Part shown: positions 21,434 through 34,133 of the stretch, in pieces | Layout of the letters: each line of letters begins with the position of its first letter | Position numbering within the stretch: position 1 is the stretch's first letter | Assembly (NCBI GenBank): GCA_928212115.1 | Contig: CAKMRJ010000001.1 | Location: forward strand, 371,494,476 to 371,558,475 | Source of the DNA: Lactuca virosa | Taxonomy: Eukaryota; Streptophyta; Magnoliopsida; Asterales; Asteraceae | Direction: 5' to 3' | DNA length: 64,000 bases | Made by a program: the position numbers and the translations under genes | Notes under the pieces: generated by a model | Database searches by the model: none | What the model saw: only the letters and a program-made list of their open reading frames with translations | What the model was told of the DNA's origin: nothing

Positions 21434-24203
21434 CTAGGCTTCGTCCTCGAAGCCTGCTGTGGTGAACAAATCAGGATAATGCTCCCGCATCTCAGCCTCC
21501 GGCTCGCAGGTCCACTCGGATCCCTTCTTATGCTGCCACTGTACCTTTACCAAAGGTATCTCCTTGTTACGCAGAACCTTTACCTTCCTTTCCAGAACAG
21601 CCATCAGCCTCTCAACATAGTTCAGGCACTCATCAACCTGAATGTCATCCAATGATACCACCGCATCCTCGTCCAATACGCACTTTCGCAACTGCGAAAC
21701 GTGGAAAGTGCTATGAATTTGACTGAGCTCCTCCGGAAGATCCAATCTATACGCCACCTTGTCAATCCTGGAAATAATCCGGAATTGTCTGATATATCAA
21801 GGGCCCAACTTCCCTCTCTTCCTGAAGCGAATCACATCCTTACAGGGTGAGACCTTCAGCAACACCATGTCATCGACCTGAAACTCCAACTCAGATCGAC
21901 GCCAGTCGGCATAACTCTTCTGCCGACTCTCAGCAGTTTGCAAACGTTGCCTGATCTGGTCAATCATCAATGTAGTTTGCAGAACCACCTCCGTCCGACC
22001 CATGAACCTGTAACCAACCTCGCCCCAACAGACTGGGGTACGACACCTCCGTCCATACAACAGCTCAAAAGGCGGAGCACCAATATTAGAGTGGAAACTG
22101 TTGTTGTAGGAGAACTCTGCAAGAGGTAGGTAGGAGTCCCAGCTCCCACCAAAATCAATGACGAAGGCTCGCAACATGTCCTCGATTATCGGAATGGTCC
22201 GTTCGCTCTGGCTGTCGGTCTGCGGATGATAAGTTGTGCTGAAATGCAGCTTCGTGCCCAGCTCCTCATAGAACTTCTACCAGAAACAATAGGTGAACCG
22301 AACATGACAGTCTGAAACAATAGAGACCGGAACCCCATGGCGAGCAGCGATCTCGCGAATATACACATCGGCCAACTTCTCGGCCGACGAGCTCTCCCGA
22401 ATTGCTAGAAAATGGGCACTCTTGGTCAATCGATCCACGATGACCCAAATAGCATCAAAACCCTTTGTCGTCTTCGGCAACTTGGTGATAAAATCCATCG
22501 AAATATGTTCCCATTTCCACATGGGAACCTCCAGAGGCTGCAGCTTTCCATGCGACCTTTGAAGCTCGGCCTTGACCATCCTGCAGGTCAAACACCTCTC
22601 AACATACGAAGCGATCTCTCTCTTCATGCCACCTATAACTCAATCTCAGATCCCAATACATCTTGGTGGCCCCCAGATGGATAGAAAAATGAGACTTATG
22701 AGCCTCCTCCAATACAATATGTATGGCCCCATCGGGATACAGGAACCCACACCTGACCAAAACAGGTCAACAACCCACGACTGTCCGACACAAACCTGGT
22801 AATCTCACCCTTGATCCTCTCAATCTTCCAATTCTCTTTTCGAGCACCCTCAGTCTGAGCCTCCCTAATCAAACTCACAAGTCGGGAATCCACAGATATC
22901 CTCATACATGTCATCGGAACAGAAGATCCAGCCGACTTGCGGCTCAGGGCATCTGCCACCATATTCGCTTCACCCCGATGGTAAAGGATCTCGCAGTCAT
23001 AATCATTGACTACGTCCAACCATCTGCGCTGCCTCATGTTCAGTTTCGACTGATCCATAACATACCTCAAACTCTTGTGATCCGTGTAGATGGTACAATG
23101 GACCCCGTACAGGTAATGCCTCCAAATCTTGAGGGTGACAACTACTACTCCCAACTCAAGATCATCTGTGGGATATCTCGTCTTATGCGACTTCAGTTTC
23201 CGCGAAGCATAAGCTATCACTCGCCCTCTCTGCATGAGGACTGCTCCAAAGTCGGTGATGGATGCATCACAGAAAACCACAAAATCATCAATTCCCTCCG
23301 GGAGGGTCAAGACTGGGGCCTCGCAAAGTCTCTGCCGAAGGGTCTCAAATGTCGACTGTTACTCAAGGCCCCACCGGAAATGCACCCCCTTCCTCATCAG
23401 ACAAGTGAGGGGTACTGCAATCTTGGAGAAATGTTGAATAAATCTTCGGTAGTACCCTGCCAGACCCAGAAAACTCCTGATATATGAGGGAGATTTCGGA
23501 ACCTCCCACTGCATCACCGCCTTGATTTTGGCCGAATCGACCAAAATCCCATATTGGTTAACGAGGTGTCCAAGGAACTGAACCTCTCGCAAGGTCGATC
23601 CTGAACTCGGCCCACCTCTCAGGCGGTGCCAATCGGTACGACACCTTGGCAATAGGGGGCGCACCTGGCACAAGATCGATCCTGAACTCGACCCGCCTCT
23701 CAGGAGGTACACCAGGTAACTCCTCCGGGAATACATCAGTGAACTCCCTGACAATCGGAACATCAGCAACTGACACCCGATCCCCAACCCCCGTATCCGC
23801 TACATAAGCCAAATAACCTGCACACTCGTGCTGAATATAATGGTGAGCCCTGGCTGCCGAACAAAACCCTGAACCCAACATGGTGCCCTCTTCATAAACA
23901 ACCAGTTCTCCCCCACTTGGGATTCGAACTACCACCCGCTGGCCCTCACAGTCGATCATGGCACCGAAACGACTCAGCCAGTCCATACCCACAATCACAC
24001 AGACATCCCCCATAGGACTACGGATCAAATCAATCGGGAAGGATACCCCGAAGATCTCCAGAACGTAACCCTGGTAAACCGAAGTAGCATAAATCCCGTG
24101 CTCGTTGGCGATAGAAACTCGCAACGGACACTCCAACTCTCCTATGGGCAAAGCAAACTCCCTACTAAAGGATCAAAAGACAAAAGACCGACTTGCACCC
24201 GAG
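21434..24203 (-). pseudogene. E4 pol, RT catalytic core deleted
   Basis: The protease starts near 24215 with LFDSGASRSF and is broken by a stop near 24177; it continues 24151-23960 (GMDWLSRFGAMID). The linker (VFPEELPGVPPERRVEFRIDL) runs into an 80-bp duplicated piece (23591-23623 repeats 23671-23703) and then jumps to REVQFLGHLVNQ at about 23590. Compared with E7, about 180 residues containing KIDL, MPFGLTNAP and the catalytic FIDD motif are missing. RNase H (23310-22900), integrase (22627-22277, 22177-21797) and the C-terminal part (21757-21434, ending GFEDEA) remain, with stops and frameshifts. Confidence 0.93.
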
Positions 24204-25445
24204 TCAAACAATACAAGAGCATGCAAGGAGTTCACTAAGAACGTACCTAACAGAGGTACAAACATATGAGCATAAAACAATCATAATCAATAAGATAAGA
24301 GATAGAAACATACCAGTCACAACATCTGGTGCTGCTATGGCCTCCTTGGCAATGAGCTGGAAAGTGCAACCTCGAGCCCTCGGGGGCTCCACCCTGTCCT
24401 GACTCCCGTCAGTGATCCTCAATGTAGCTGGCGCAGGGGCCTGCGCCGGCTTGACGACGAGGAATAGACAGTTGACCTTCACATGGCCAACCTGATCACA
24501 ATGATAGCAAATCCTCATACTCTGAACCGGGGTGGACTGGCGGCAGTCCCTCGCATAATGCCCCTCATTGCCACATTTGTGGCACACTCTACCAGATCGA
24601 CAAGCTCTAACATGAACCTTCCCGCACTTCCCACAAGCGCGGCCACACTGACCTCCATACCTAGAATCGGCGGCCTTGAACCGCTTTGGCACCGGCTGCG
24701 ACTGTGCCGAGGCATGCCTCTGCTTTCTCAACTGAAACTCTATCTCAAGCTCATGCCGCCTGGTGGCCTCCTGCAACTCCAGCAAGGTATCACACCGCTG
24801 AGTAGAAACAAACTGTCTGATGTCCGTCTTGAGCTTGGTCAGATAACGGGTCATCTGAGCCTGCTCTGAAGTAAACTCAAGGAAAAACATCTCCCTCTCA
24901 GTAAACATCCGGGTGATCTCCGTCATGGACTCTGGTCCCTGCCTCAGGTCTAAAACTCCAGAGCCAACCTCTACCGCTCGACCCGGGGAAGGTAGCGAGT
25001 CCGAAACATCTCTCTAAACTGATCCCATGATATTGCAACCCTCTACTCATCATAGTACGATCCCGTAACAAGTCTCCACCAATCCTTCGCTCCAGACCTT
25101 AAGAGGTTCAGAGCGTACCTGACCTTTTGGTCAGCAGGGCTTGAACACGTGAAGAAACAACCCTCTACATCAGATAGCCACCTCATAGCTATGATCGGGT
25201 CCTGGACTCCATCGAAAGTTGGGGGCTTCGTATTATCGAAGTCTCGATACTGAAAAACCCGTCATGTCCCAACACTTGCAGCCGCCACGGCTGCGGAGGC
25301 TGCAGCAGCAGCGCGTCTCAATAATGGTTGCGTAGCGATCATCGTAGAACTCCATCATCACGGTCTTGATAGACCCGAACATCTCTTATATATGACCCCG
25401 GACAATAGCAACCACCTCCTCACGGATGATCTCTCTGACGCGGTC

Positions 25446-27047
25446 TGTTAAGATCGATGTCGTACACGATTTAAACAAATAAAAATATATAATAAACTGC
25501 TTTATTGCACTAACAGGTAGTACGGGTAAGCAGGGTCGGATCCTCAGGGATACGTCCTAATGTCTACACCTCTTTGCGTAAGGTGTGAACTAATTCTTGA
25601 TGAATGCAATAAAAATAAAAGGGGGGTTTATTTCTGAAAATTGAACTAATAGAAATCGAAAATGACAAAAGAATAACTAACTTTAAAGTGGTAAAAATTC
25701 AAATAAGAGAAAGCAATTCCAGTTTCGCGGTGATTCCCCTAATCATATAATTAACCTTCAACACAATATTTGACTATGCACTTGTTTAAACTGGTACTAA
25801 AGTTCATTAACAAGCTCTAATGACATCTATTACAAAAATCATTTAATCAAAATAAGTTCTTTGAATTAAACCTAACTTTTTACTAAATTAATCAAACAAG
25901 CTCTTGATTAACAAAGAAAAGTTGCATTAGACACAGTGTAATTCCCAGTAAATTTCAATACCTCTCATAAGCTCGGAGGCGTTAAAACTTGTTTGATCAT
26001 TTCATATTATATTTAACCCTAAATTCAGAATTAATCTAATACTTGTTAATTTTTACTAATTAATCTAGACAGTTACGGATCTAAACAATTAGGTGACTAG
26101 AATGATTCACAAACAATTTAAGTGGCCAACAGAAATTGAAATCGAAATCAAACACTCAATTTAACATAGAATTGATCAAAATAAATAGTAATCATAGTCA
26201 AACATAGTGCCTAATGATTAATCATACGAAAAGGTTACGTCTTGCGAAACTAAAATCTGAGTTTTTAGCCTGACATGGCTAAAAACGGATTACAAACAGT
26301 AGAAATCGAATCTAAACGATAAATCTTACTAAACTACGAACAGAAATTGAATCGTCTCCTTTAGATCTGCGTTCTTCACTTGAAACCCTCTGAAAATCGC
26401 TTCTGAATCGCCAGGAATCGCCAATTAGGGTTACTGGAATAGTATCAGACTGTATTTATACGTCTAGCTGTCAAAACGCCGTACCTGCGATCGCAAAGGG
26501 CATACCTGCGATCGCATGTATCACCCAAAACGTGTCACGGGACTTTTTAATGAAGTACGTTGCCATTTCGATTCAAATTGACCAACCTACGATCGCAAAG
26601 GAAGAACCTGCGATCGCATGTATCACTTTTCCTAAGATGGTGAATTTTTTGGCTCGAAAAAACCACGAAGGCAAGCTGCGACCAAACCTGCGATCGCAAA
26701 GATAAACCTACGATCGCAGGTACACAAGGTGCGATCGCATGTACTGCTTCTCGACTCTTTTGATCTTCGTTCCTCCTTCCAAGTAGTTCTTGATCATTTC
26801 CCGGCATCCTTCCTTGGTCTAAACTCCATTTAAGCTCCACAGCATCCACAAACGCATCCCGAACTCGCGCAATCATCCATGTGCTCCAAATGGCCCTGAA
26901 AAGTCATAACAAACATGAGCAGTACGGGCATTCTTCAAAATAATCTTGAAACACGAAATACATAACAATAATCGGAAGTTAGTTAGCTTTTTATAATGGA
27001 ATACGTAGGAAATTATGCTAAAAGATGCATATAAAATGCAGCTAACA
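25446..27047 (-). mobile_element. E9: solo LTR (1602 bp) with target duplication cggtc
   Basis: TGTTAAG...CTAACA termini flanked by perfect 5-bp duplications cggtc (25441-25445 and 27048-27052). No primer site, polypurine tract or coding domain was found, so a solo LTR left after LTR-LTR recombination is the simplest reading. A TATA-type box on the minus strand (TATAAATA, 26460-26453) suggests minus orientation. It is packed with TGCGATCGCA palindromes. A short TRIM-like element is the alternative. Confidence 0.87.
26486..26740. repeat. Palindrome array TGCGATCGCA in E9
   Basis: Copies (some TACGATCGCA) start at 26486/26507, 26588/26609, 26689/26709 and 26730. Spacing within groups is 20-21 bp and between groups 101-102 bp. 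Confidence 0.93.
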
Positions 27048-27133
27048 CGGTCCTTTGAGAATGTTGGCCCATCCTGACTGCCAGCTCCCGATCCTGACCC
27101 GGGTCCGATCTCAAATCGTCTCGTAGTCACCAT

Positions 27134-27889
27134 ACTGAAAATACACCATGAAGATATCAGATAATCCACATAAATAACGGGGAACCAACTCTCAACAAAG
27201 CCCTAGTGGTTGTGATTTCCTTGCTACGCATACAGGTCCTGTGCTTTCGGTAGTAGGGGCCCATACTACCTTCCATACATGCCCGTGTTTGTCTCAAGGA
27301 TCATCACAACACCCTAACAATACTCATAAGCATAAACAAACACGCAGTCATCACTCCTAGAGGAAAAGCTAAATATCTCACTACTGGCCTACTAACCCCT
27401 CACGACTCATCCATGAAAGTTCCACCAACCCTGCAGCACTCGTGTATGCTAGCCATACATAACACTAGACCCTATACACATTCGATTATCTGATCCTACC
27501 CTAAGACCTTCATCAAACAAGAATAGGAAATAAGGTCAAACTGAACATTCTCAGGCTATAAGATCTTAGTTATATATAACCATGAATCATACACTTAGTA
27601 ACTACAGTAATGATGTCAATTTAATAAAAGAAAAGGCCCTAGGCTATCAGACATCATATAATCAGGCACTTCTATCGTGCAATTCTTGAAGATCCATAGC
27701 CTATCACTAGCATGTTGTCCTAACATATCACAATATCAAATAATAGCATGGTATTTTAGGGTCTACTTACTAGCTCTGGTTGATCGTACACATCGCATCC
27801 TCCTTTAGTATTTTGAAAACCGTTTGAAAACCTTTTTCGTAGTTTGATACTGGATTCACACGAGTGTTCCTCCAATTCACTCAAACCAA
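27134..27889 (-). other. E4 leader
   Basis: About 750 bp between primer site and gag, without coding signal. It contains sequence related to the E2 and E7 leaders (agtagggcccatactacc type). Confidence 0.7.
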
Positions 27890-27902
27890 GGCTCTGATAC
27901 TA
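27890..27902 (-). other. E4 primer-binding site (tRNA-iMet, one mismatch)
   Basis: TAGTATCAGAGCC on the minus strand, three bases from the 5' LTR end; the second base departs from the consensus. Confidence 0.85.
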
Positions 27903-27905
27903 ACT

Positions 27906-29719
27906 TGTAACACCCATAAAATTTATGAAAAATTTAAACTTTTAAAAACATTCAAAATCATCATTGTTTACAAAATGTTTCCTCAATAATATTCATATAA
28001 GAGAAATCCCAAAATCGTGAAATGAAAACATGAGGAGGTGCACGATCACGCCTTCGCCTTCCCGCGATCCTCAGAAATACCTGAAACATAATCCAAAAAC
28101 TGTAAGCCCAAATATTAGTGATTTTCCCCCAAAATACCAATCACAATACAAAAACCATAGTAATATCAAAAACAGCATGCATTTAGAGCCTTCAGTCTAA
28201 CTGGAACGCCCCCACCGGCGTATCTGGTACGCTCACAGAACCTACAACATGACTGGTACGCCACCTTGGGCCTTCAGCCTATCTGGAACGTTCTCCGGGC
28301 CTTCGGCCTGACTAGTACGCCCCACTGGCCTTCAGTCTATCCAGGACGCTCTGGGTCTGTTGGCCTTCAGCACAAATCAGGTCCGCCTTAACCCACCCAC
28401 ACATAACATGTCGACATATGCATAACAATTAAACATATAACCAGTCAATCAGGCAAACAGACAAATCTTACAGATCACTAAGTATAGCATCATCCTATTA
28501 TCAGGATACAGATCTAGCAGATCACTATAATACTCCACATGCATTAATCGGGATAACAATCCAAAAGGGTCGGCCTTGGTGCCTTCGACCCCACAAGTAT
28601 ATTGAGGAACACTCACCTCACAAGCAGCTGAACTGATAAGATCTAACTCTGAATCCCAGCTCCCGACTTAAATCCTACAACCAGCATGACCAACCCAATA
28701 AAACCTTAAAATACCCAAAGTGCCCTCAAAAGTCAAACTTGGTCAACCATGTTCAAAGTCAAAGTCAACAGTCAAGGTCAACAGTCCATGTTGACCCAAC
28801 TCGTCGAGTTCCTTTAGTACTTAGAGAAACGGGGAAACCTGAGCCAACTCGCCGAGTTATCAGGACAACTCGTCGATTTCCTACAGTATCCAAAAAAGCG
28901 GGAAAACTCGAGCCAACTCGTCGAGTTGTCAGGACAACTCGTTGAGTTTTCCCAGCGTAACTCATTCAGTCCTTTTTCATCCCTTCTAACGCTCAAGAAT
29001 GCAGATCTGGAACCCCAAGAGCTGAAAAACCATGTAAAGTTGCTAACTTTACGTCCATGCATAACACAAAGAGGCTAAAACACTCAAAAAAGGCTTATTA
29101 AGGGACTTTGAACATGAAGGAAGTGTAGATCTAGATAAAGCTTGAAAATTTAAGCCCAAGGAGGCCACAAAACATCCAGATCTGAAGTTATAACTTCATG
29201 ACATGCTCAAACCAAGAACAAACCCAAAATTGAACCAATATACCAATAAACTTTCAAAGAATGAGATCTAAGCTATAGATAAGCAAGGTGCCAACTTTAT
29301 ACCTCCAAATGACTGCAACAAGAGAGAAGATCCTGGATCCATAGCCTCCTTTCCACACAAACCACTTCAACCTTTAAGCTTCTTCAAAAGAACACCAAGA
29401 AAACACTCTTCAAGCTCTCACACACACACAAATATGGGAGAGAAATCACGAGACTAGGGTTTCTGGACAGGGAAGACGGGTAAGGAGGCCATTCAAAAGG
29501 GTATAAGGCCTTTAAATAGAGTGCAACACCCTAAAAATTAGGATTTCTTAATCAGCCACCAACTCGTCGAGTTTTCCTCACCAACTCTTCGAGTTGGTCC
29601 AAAAGGATCTGCGGCCCAAAACTTTAAATACGTCGAGCTGAGGCCATCAATTCGACGAGTTCCAAGGGAAAAATTGACTTTTTATTAAAATTCTCATACC
29701 TGGGAATCGGGATGTTACA
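27906..29719 (-). repeat. E4 5' LTR (1814 bp)
   Basis: Partner of 19577-21416. Minus-strand TATA-type box at 29519-29511. Palindrome pairs lie at 28846/28867, 28915/28936, 29561/29583 and 29627/29649, with a single copy at 28798. Confidence 0.95.
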
Positions 29720-29724
29720 GTTCT

Positions 29725-30416
29725 TTTTCTGTCCATACTGATGTTGGGCTTCTGGGCATGTTAGTAACTGGGCTCCCTCTACAACTTGGGCCATGAGGGC
29801 TTCACCTTCCCAAGTCCAGTAGACAAGTTTGTCATCTGTTTTGCAAGTGCTTCTTGGCCTGCTAACAAATTTTCAAATTCTCCAAGAGAAGGTTGAGTAG
29901 GACAACCTTGAATAGCCGGTACAAAGCTTCTGAATTCTACTTTAAGACCATTAATTATAATTCTCTTCATGCGTGGTTCGCCTATTTTTGCCTCCGGGTC
30001 AAGTTCTCCAATCTCTCTACAGAGACTTTTCATTCTATGGAAAAATTGAGGAATTGTGAGATCCTTTTGGGACGCATACAGTAGTTCATTCTCCAACATC
30101 TGTAATTTGGTATCATTCTTTTTCGAGAATAATACTTCTAAATCATCCCATGCCTCCTTTGGTGTGTTGAGGTCTCGAATATGTTCCAGCAACTCCTCCT
30201 CAATTGTTGTTTTAATGATAAACAATGCTTTCCATGTCTTCACTTTCCACTTATGAACAACCCCAGTGGTATCGATTTGGGTTCCATGGTGTTTGGTTCG
30301 TCACCAACATCCCACAGGTCCTGGCCTAAGAGATATGAACTCATACATGTCGAATACATGTTGTAGTTGCTATTGCCCAATTTCTTCACTCCACCAATTG
30401 CATGAAACTCTGCCAT
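29725..30416 (-). pseudogene. E3 gag (copia type), broken
   Basis: Starts MAEFHAIGGVKKLGNSNY at 30416, a typical copia gag opening (UBN2/DUF4219-like), followed by DLWDV and, after a break near 30240, the gag core 30243-29779 (EELLEHIRDLNTPKEAWDDL, then LLYASQKDLTIPQFFHRMKS). The frame ends at TAG near 29779, but another frame remains readable up to the E4 junction. No zinc knuckle was seen before the junction. Confidence 0.85.
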
Positions 30417-30448
30417 ACTGAACAGCAACGAGAGGCTCTGATACCACT

Positions 30449-30776
30449 TGTTAACTTTAAGTGGAGATTTGGAAATAATATCACACGTAATTAAGAATAA
30501 AGAGAGACAAGGATTGTTGCTTAATGATTGTTTTTTTCACACCTTGAAACCAAGAACATAGCAAAACTATTTAAGCTAAACAATGAGGAATGAAAGTAAA
30601 TAACAACCTATCCACTATCTCAACTAAATGCATAATAATAGGAAATAAAATGATGGGGACTAAGGCCACTACTCCAACAAAAGAAAGACTAATAATACTG
30701 AAACTTGAACCAAAAAAGTTGAACCAGTCAAGGACATGTGGCAGTACAGCTACAATTAGATTTTGCTTAGTCATCA
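30449..30776 (-). repeat. E3 5' LTR (about 328 bp, outer border tentative)
   Basis: The inner end (GTTAACA, minus strand) is fixed by the primer site at 30434-30446. The outer end is placed at TGATGACTAAG (30776) because it gives TG...CA and a typical length; no partner LTR is in the window to confirm it. Confidence 0.6.
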
Positions 30777-32299
30777 GTTATGGAAGTTGTTTTAATTTAA
30801 AGGTTTATGTCTATATGCTTCTATTAATGATATGTGGCAAAAAATTTGATATACCTTTGATTGGGTAATATGTTGTGATCAATGGTTTGTTTGGTTTTTA
30901 TAATCACATTTTGACATGGGTGGGATAATGATCATTGGATGTTTTGAGATTCAACAATGAAATGGTTTGTTTATTTTATAATTATAGAATATAGATTGTT
31001 TTTGAGATTTCATTACTTCATCTATTCAATTACCGTTGTTATTTAATTTCATTCAACTAAATAAACTCATAATATTTAGGTTTATTGTTACTCACAAATG
31101 AGTTTTTATCAAGAGATATTAATTAAAAATATTTGTACTAGACAATGACGGAATAAACATTATTTACTAAAACTCTACAAAACCACAATTTTTTAACCAA
31201 ATCAAATGCATTTGACTTGATTGTTGATACCACTTTCTTTTTTGTTCAATTTAAAATTCCATGATAATTTTGTTTTGAACTAAATGCAAAAAATTAACAA
31301 CATATTTCTATTCATTTGTTTATTATAACCTCCAACTTTCATTTTTTTTATTTTCAATAATGTACTTCTAAAAAACCCACACAATTATAGCAATGTTATC
31401 AAAATACAAATAATTTTCATTGCTAAAAATAAGAGATTTTTTGAAGTATAATATCCTTACAAAAAAAAATGAAAGTATAATGTTATAATAGGATAGGTTT
31501 TTGAAAATGTGATCTCTTAATAAAAGAATTTGGAGTTGAATAGTATGATAGAAAGAAATGAAAGTAGGATGCTACTTTTTGCATTTAGCCCTTTTGTTTT
31601 CTCAAATGAACCCACGTTAACTACTAGTTTTAAGTTGTAGATTCCTTGTTGTGATTGATATTCTCCTTTATTAAATGATAAGAATAGGAGGTCTGGAGGT
31701 GTGTGTTGACATGACATCTACATGACAATGACAATTCGATATTTTTCTTTCATGTACTTTTTAATTAAATTTAATTATAATTTATTAATTGTGAATGTTA
31801 GACTACAAGCATGTTGATGGCTTGTTATATTTCTTCAATAGCATGTTGTTGTATGCATGAATGATACAGTGGTCAGCTAATCTCTATTGTTGATATAAGT
31901 GCAACTTTGAAATCATATTGTTAATTGAAAATCGATGTTATTTCACTTCACTCTGCAACTTAAAGAAAATCAACATAGAACAAAGAACAAAATTGAAAAG
32001 AAAGATGGAAGAGATGCCTATGAACACAATCCAACTGCATAAACAGACACAGTAGTTAAAGAAAAGTCAACAAAACTGCTCTGAAAATTGTGTTCCAACA
32101 TCTTTTGTGGTGGAATCAATAACTTTTTTAACACACTTGACTAAAAATCCATCATAAAAAGCACAAGTAAGATCAAAATCATGAATGATGCTTCATATAA
32201 CATAAAATGTTGAAGGTTTATACCAGTAGAGGTTAAGCATGAACCCTTAAAACACACATATTTACAAAATCTTATTGGTGAGGCAATATAATACATCTT
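30777..32299. other. AT-rich spacer, no gene seen
   Basis: Low-complexity AT-rich DNA with only short ORFs. Part of it (about 31200-31520) is recognisably similar to 51410-51720 on the far side of the intact membrane-protein gene. Confidence 0.6.
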
Positions 32300-32914
32300 T
32301 CATTCATATTTTTCTTTCCTATCATACAACATTTGGGTCCAATAGTTTTCAACTTCAAAGACTGAAAAATGTTTCCCATTCATCAAAGCAGAAGCTTCTA
32401 CTATTGCAACTGTAAAAGATCTACATATTGGGGCAATGGAACCCACTATAACTGTAATGAACTGTGTTACAACAATCAGAATCACTAACCACCTATACAC
32501 ATATCCAAATATTATCTCATGATCTATCTTCAAAACTTCCACAACCATAACTATGTATATGACTAGAACAATTTCACAGATTACTCTAGAAGCACAGGAT
32601 AACAGAATGCTAGCTATCACAAACTCAGGGTTGCCAGTTTCTGCCATGATCGCATATCTTATCATATCGTTTATTGGCTTCTCAACAGAGATTCTATCTT
32701 GTGGATGATGATCTTCTGAAATACCATGGATTCTAAATGTTGCTTAACGGATGGAATTGCTATAGCAGCACAAATCAAAACTGGTACCAAGAAGATTAAC
32801 AAAGCCACTAGAATCCATACTAAATACACATGGTGAAGAACATCATTGTTAAGCTCCTTACAACTGTTCATAATCACCAAAATAACTGGAATAGAAAAAC
32901 CTATGACATGTATA
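32300..32914 (-). pseudogene. Truncated paralogue of the 777-residue membrane protein, downstream part
   Basis: Two minus-strand reading frames (up to 32671 and 32665-32300) match successive parts of the intact protein at 47855-50188: roughly residues 166-245 (HVIGFSIPVILVIMNS, SVKQHLES) and 276-388 (MAETGNPEFVIASILLS, VENYWTQMLYDRKEK). A frameshift lies between them, and a stop at 32300 falls where the intact protein still has nearly 390 residues, so the C-terminal half is gone. The upstream part resumes beyond solo LTR E5 at 34895. Confidence 0.9.
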
Positions 32915-33236
32915 TGTAACATCCCAAAAATCATGACCAAAAATTCCATTTTTGATATAACGATTCATAAAACGATTTATAGAGAACATCATCAAGTTAT
33001 TTCATTTCATCAAAACCATAAATCATATGTCTCAAAAGCATTTCATAATATAGTATCAATGTCAGAGTACAAATCCCGAGAATCTCATATGCGGAAAACT
33101 GTGTGTGTGATGCGTTGCTACCGTGTCGGCTCCTTTCCCTTCGAAGAAGAAAGACCTGAAAAAAAAAATTAAAACCGTAAGCACAAAGCTTAGTGAGTTC
33201 CCCCATCATACCACATACCATACAATAATATACTGT

Positions 33237-33480
33237 CAGGCATATCTTGGTGCCCGACCTACCCTACTGAGCATATCGGGGTGCTCAACCTACCCCTGTT
33301 AGGCATACCGGGGTGCCCAACATACCCCTGTCAGACATACCGTGGTGTCCGACCTACCCCTCCGGTTTATATCAACCGGTTATGGGGACTATTTCACCCC
33401 CTACCACTACCACATAATAACATAACATAAACATATTGTCAAGCATACCGGGGTGCCCGACCTACCCCTTTGGTCCTTTC
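33237..33480. repeat. Minisatellite in E5 (gcataccggggtgcccgacc units)
   Basis: At least five degenerate units of about 35-40 bp with the core gcataccggggtgcccgac. Confidence 0.85.
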
Positions 33481-33831
33481 GACCGGATACGGGGACTATT
33501 CCCTCTACTTCTACTATCTCATAACATTGTACCATACTAACACATAAAACATAACAGATAGTGGCATACCAGACAATCATCCAACAAACAACTCCTACTA
33601 GTGGGCCGACATTGTGTCCTTAGACCCACTTCTACTGGAATGTAACTCACCTCGAGTGTCGTGTAGTAGTTGTACTGTCTTCGGCTCTGGGATCAAATCC
33701 TCTCAAACTCCTACACATAACAACCTCCTTTAATTACTCTTTCATACTCATAACCCTTTTAAGGGTCAACTCTGGTCAATGGTCAAAGTCAAAGTCAACG
33801 TCCTGGTCAAAGTCAACATTCTGGTTGACTC

Positions 33832-34133
33832 AACTCGCCGAGTTGGTCCATCAACTCGTCGAGTTCCATCATCAATAAAACCCTAAAATCTCGATCTTAC
33901 TCGTTGAGTCCTTTCATGAGCTCATCGGGTTCATCTTCATAACATAGACGAGACCTTTTACCCACAACTCGCCGAGTCCCTCCTTGAACTCGTTGAGTTC
34001 CTCAATCGTCATAACCCAAATCATGGCAAACTCACTGAGTCATCTTCTAGACTCAACGAGTTTGCTCAGTAACAGAAAAGGTTGGTGGGACCACGACCCA
34101 ACTCGTCAAATTGTATGAACAACTCGTCGAGTC
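33832..34133. repeat. Palindrome pairs in E5, downstream cluster (five pairs)
   Basis: Pairs at 33832/33853, 33899/33920, 33966/33987, 34031/34052 and 34101/34122: all 21 bp apart, with pairs recurring every 64-70 bp. Confidence 0.95.

Larger units (their letters stand above)
24204..27133 (-). pseudogene. E4 gag, interrupted by solo LTR E9
   Basis: Starts MVTTRRFEIGPG at 27133, a Gly/Ser-rich N-terminus like its relatives. It is split at 27053/25445 by the 1.6 kb solo LTR. Downstream, gag resumes with VREIIREEVVAIVRGHI, meets TAA near 25388 and is further broken around 24930-25300. The last piece (24926-24204) holds the C-terminal gag and two intact CCHC knuckles, CHKCGNEGHYARDC and CYHCDQVGHVKVNC. 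Confidence 0.9.
19577..29719 (-). mobile_element. E4: complete Ty3/gypsy retrotransposon (10.1 kb) with target duplication gttct
   Basis: Both LTRs are present (3' LTR 19577-21416, 5' LTR 27906-29719), with a primer site, gag, pol, polypurine tract and a perfect 5-bp duplication gttct outside. Internally it is defective: solo LTR E9 lies in gag, and the catalytic part of reverse transcriptase is missing. It split the copia element E3. Both LTRs are full of paired ACTCGNCGAGT palindromes. Confidence 0.96.
29720..30776 (-). mobile_element. E3: Ty1/copia element, 5' part (LTR, primer site, gag)
   Basis: Continuation of the copia element seen at 18343-19576. It holds a 5' LTR (about 30776-30449), a primer site TGGTATCAGAGCC (30446-30434) and gag. 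The first five bases, gttct, are the right copy of E4's target duplication. Confidence 0.85.

Noticed and set aside
33832..34133. Regularly spaced short palindromic repeats resembling a CRISPR array
   Set aside because: Repeats are 11-13 bp in pairs with 8-bp gaps inside a plant solo LTR with a target duplication. Spacer lengths, context and absence of cas genes exclude CRISPR.
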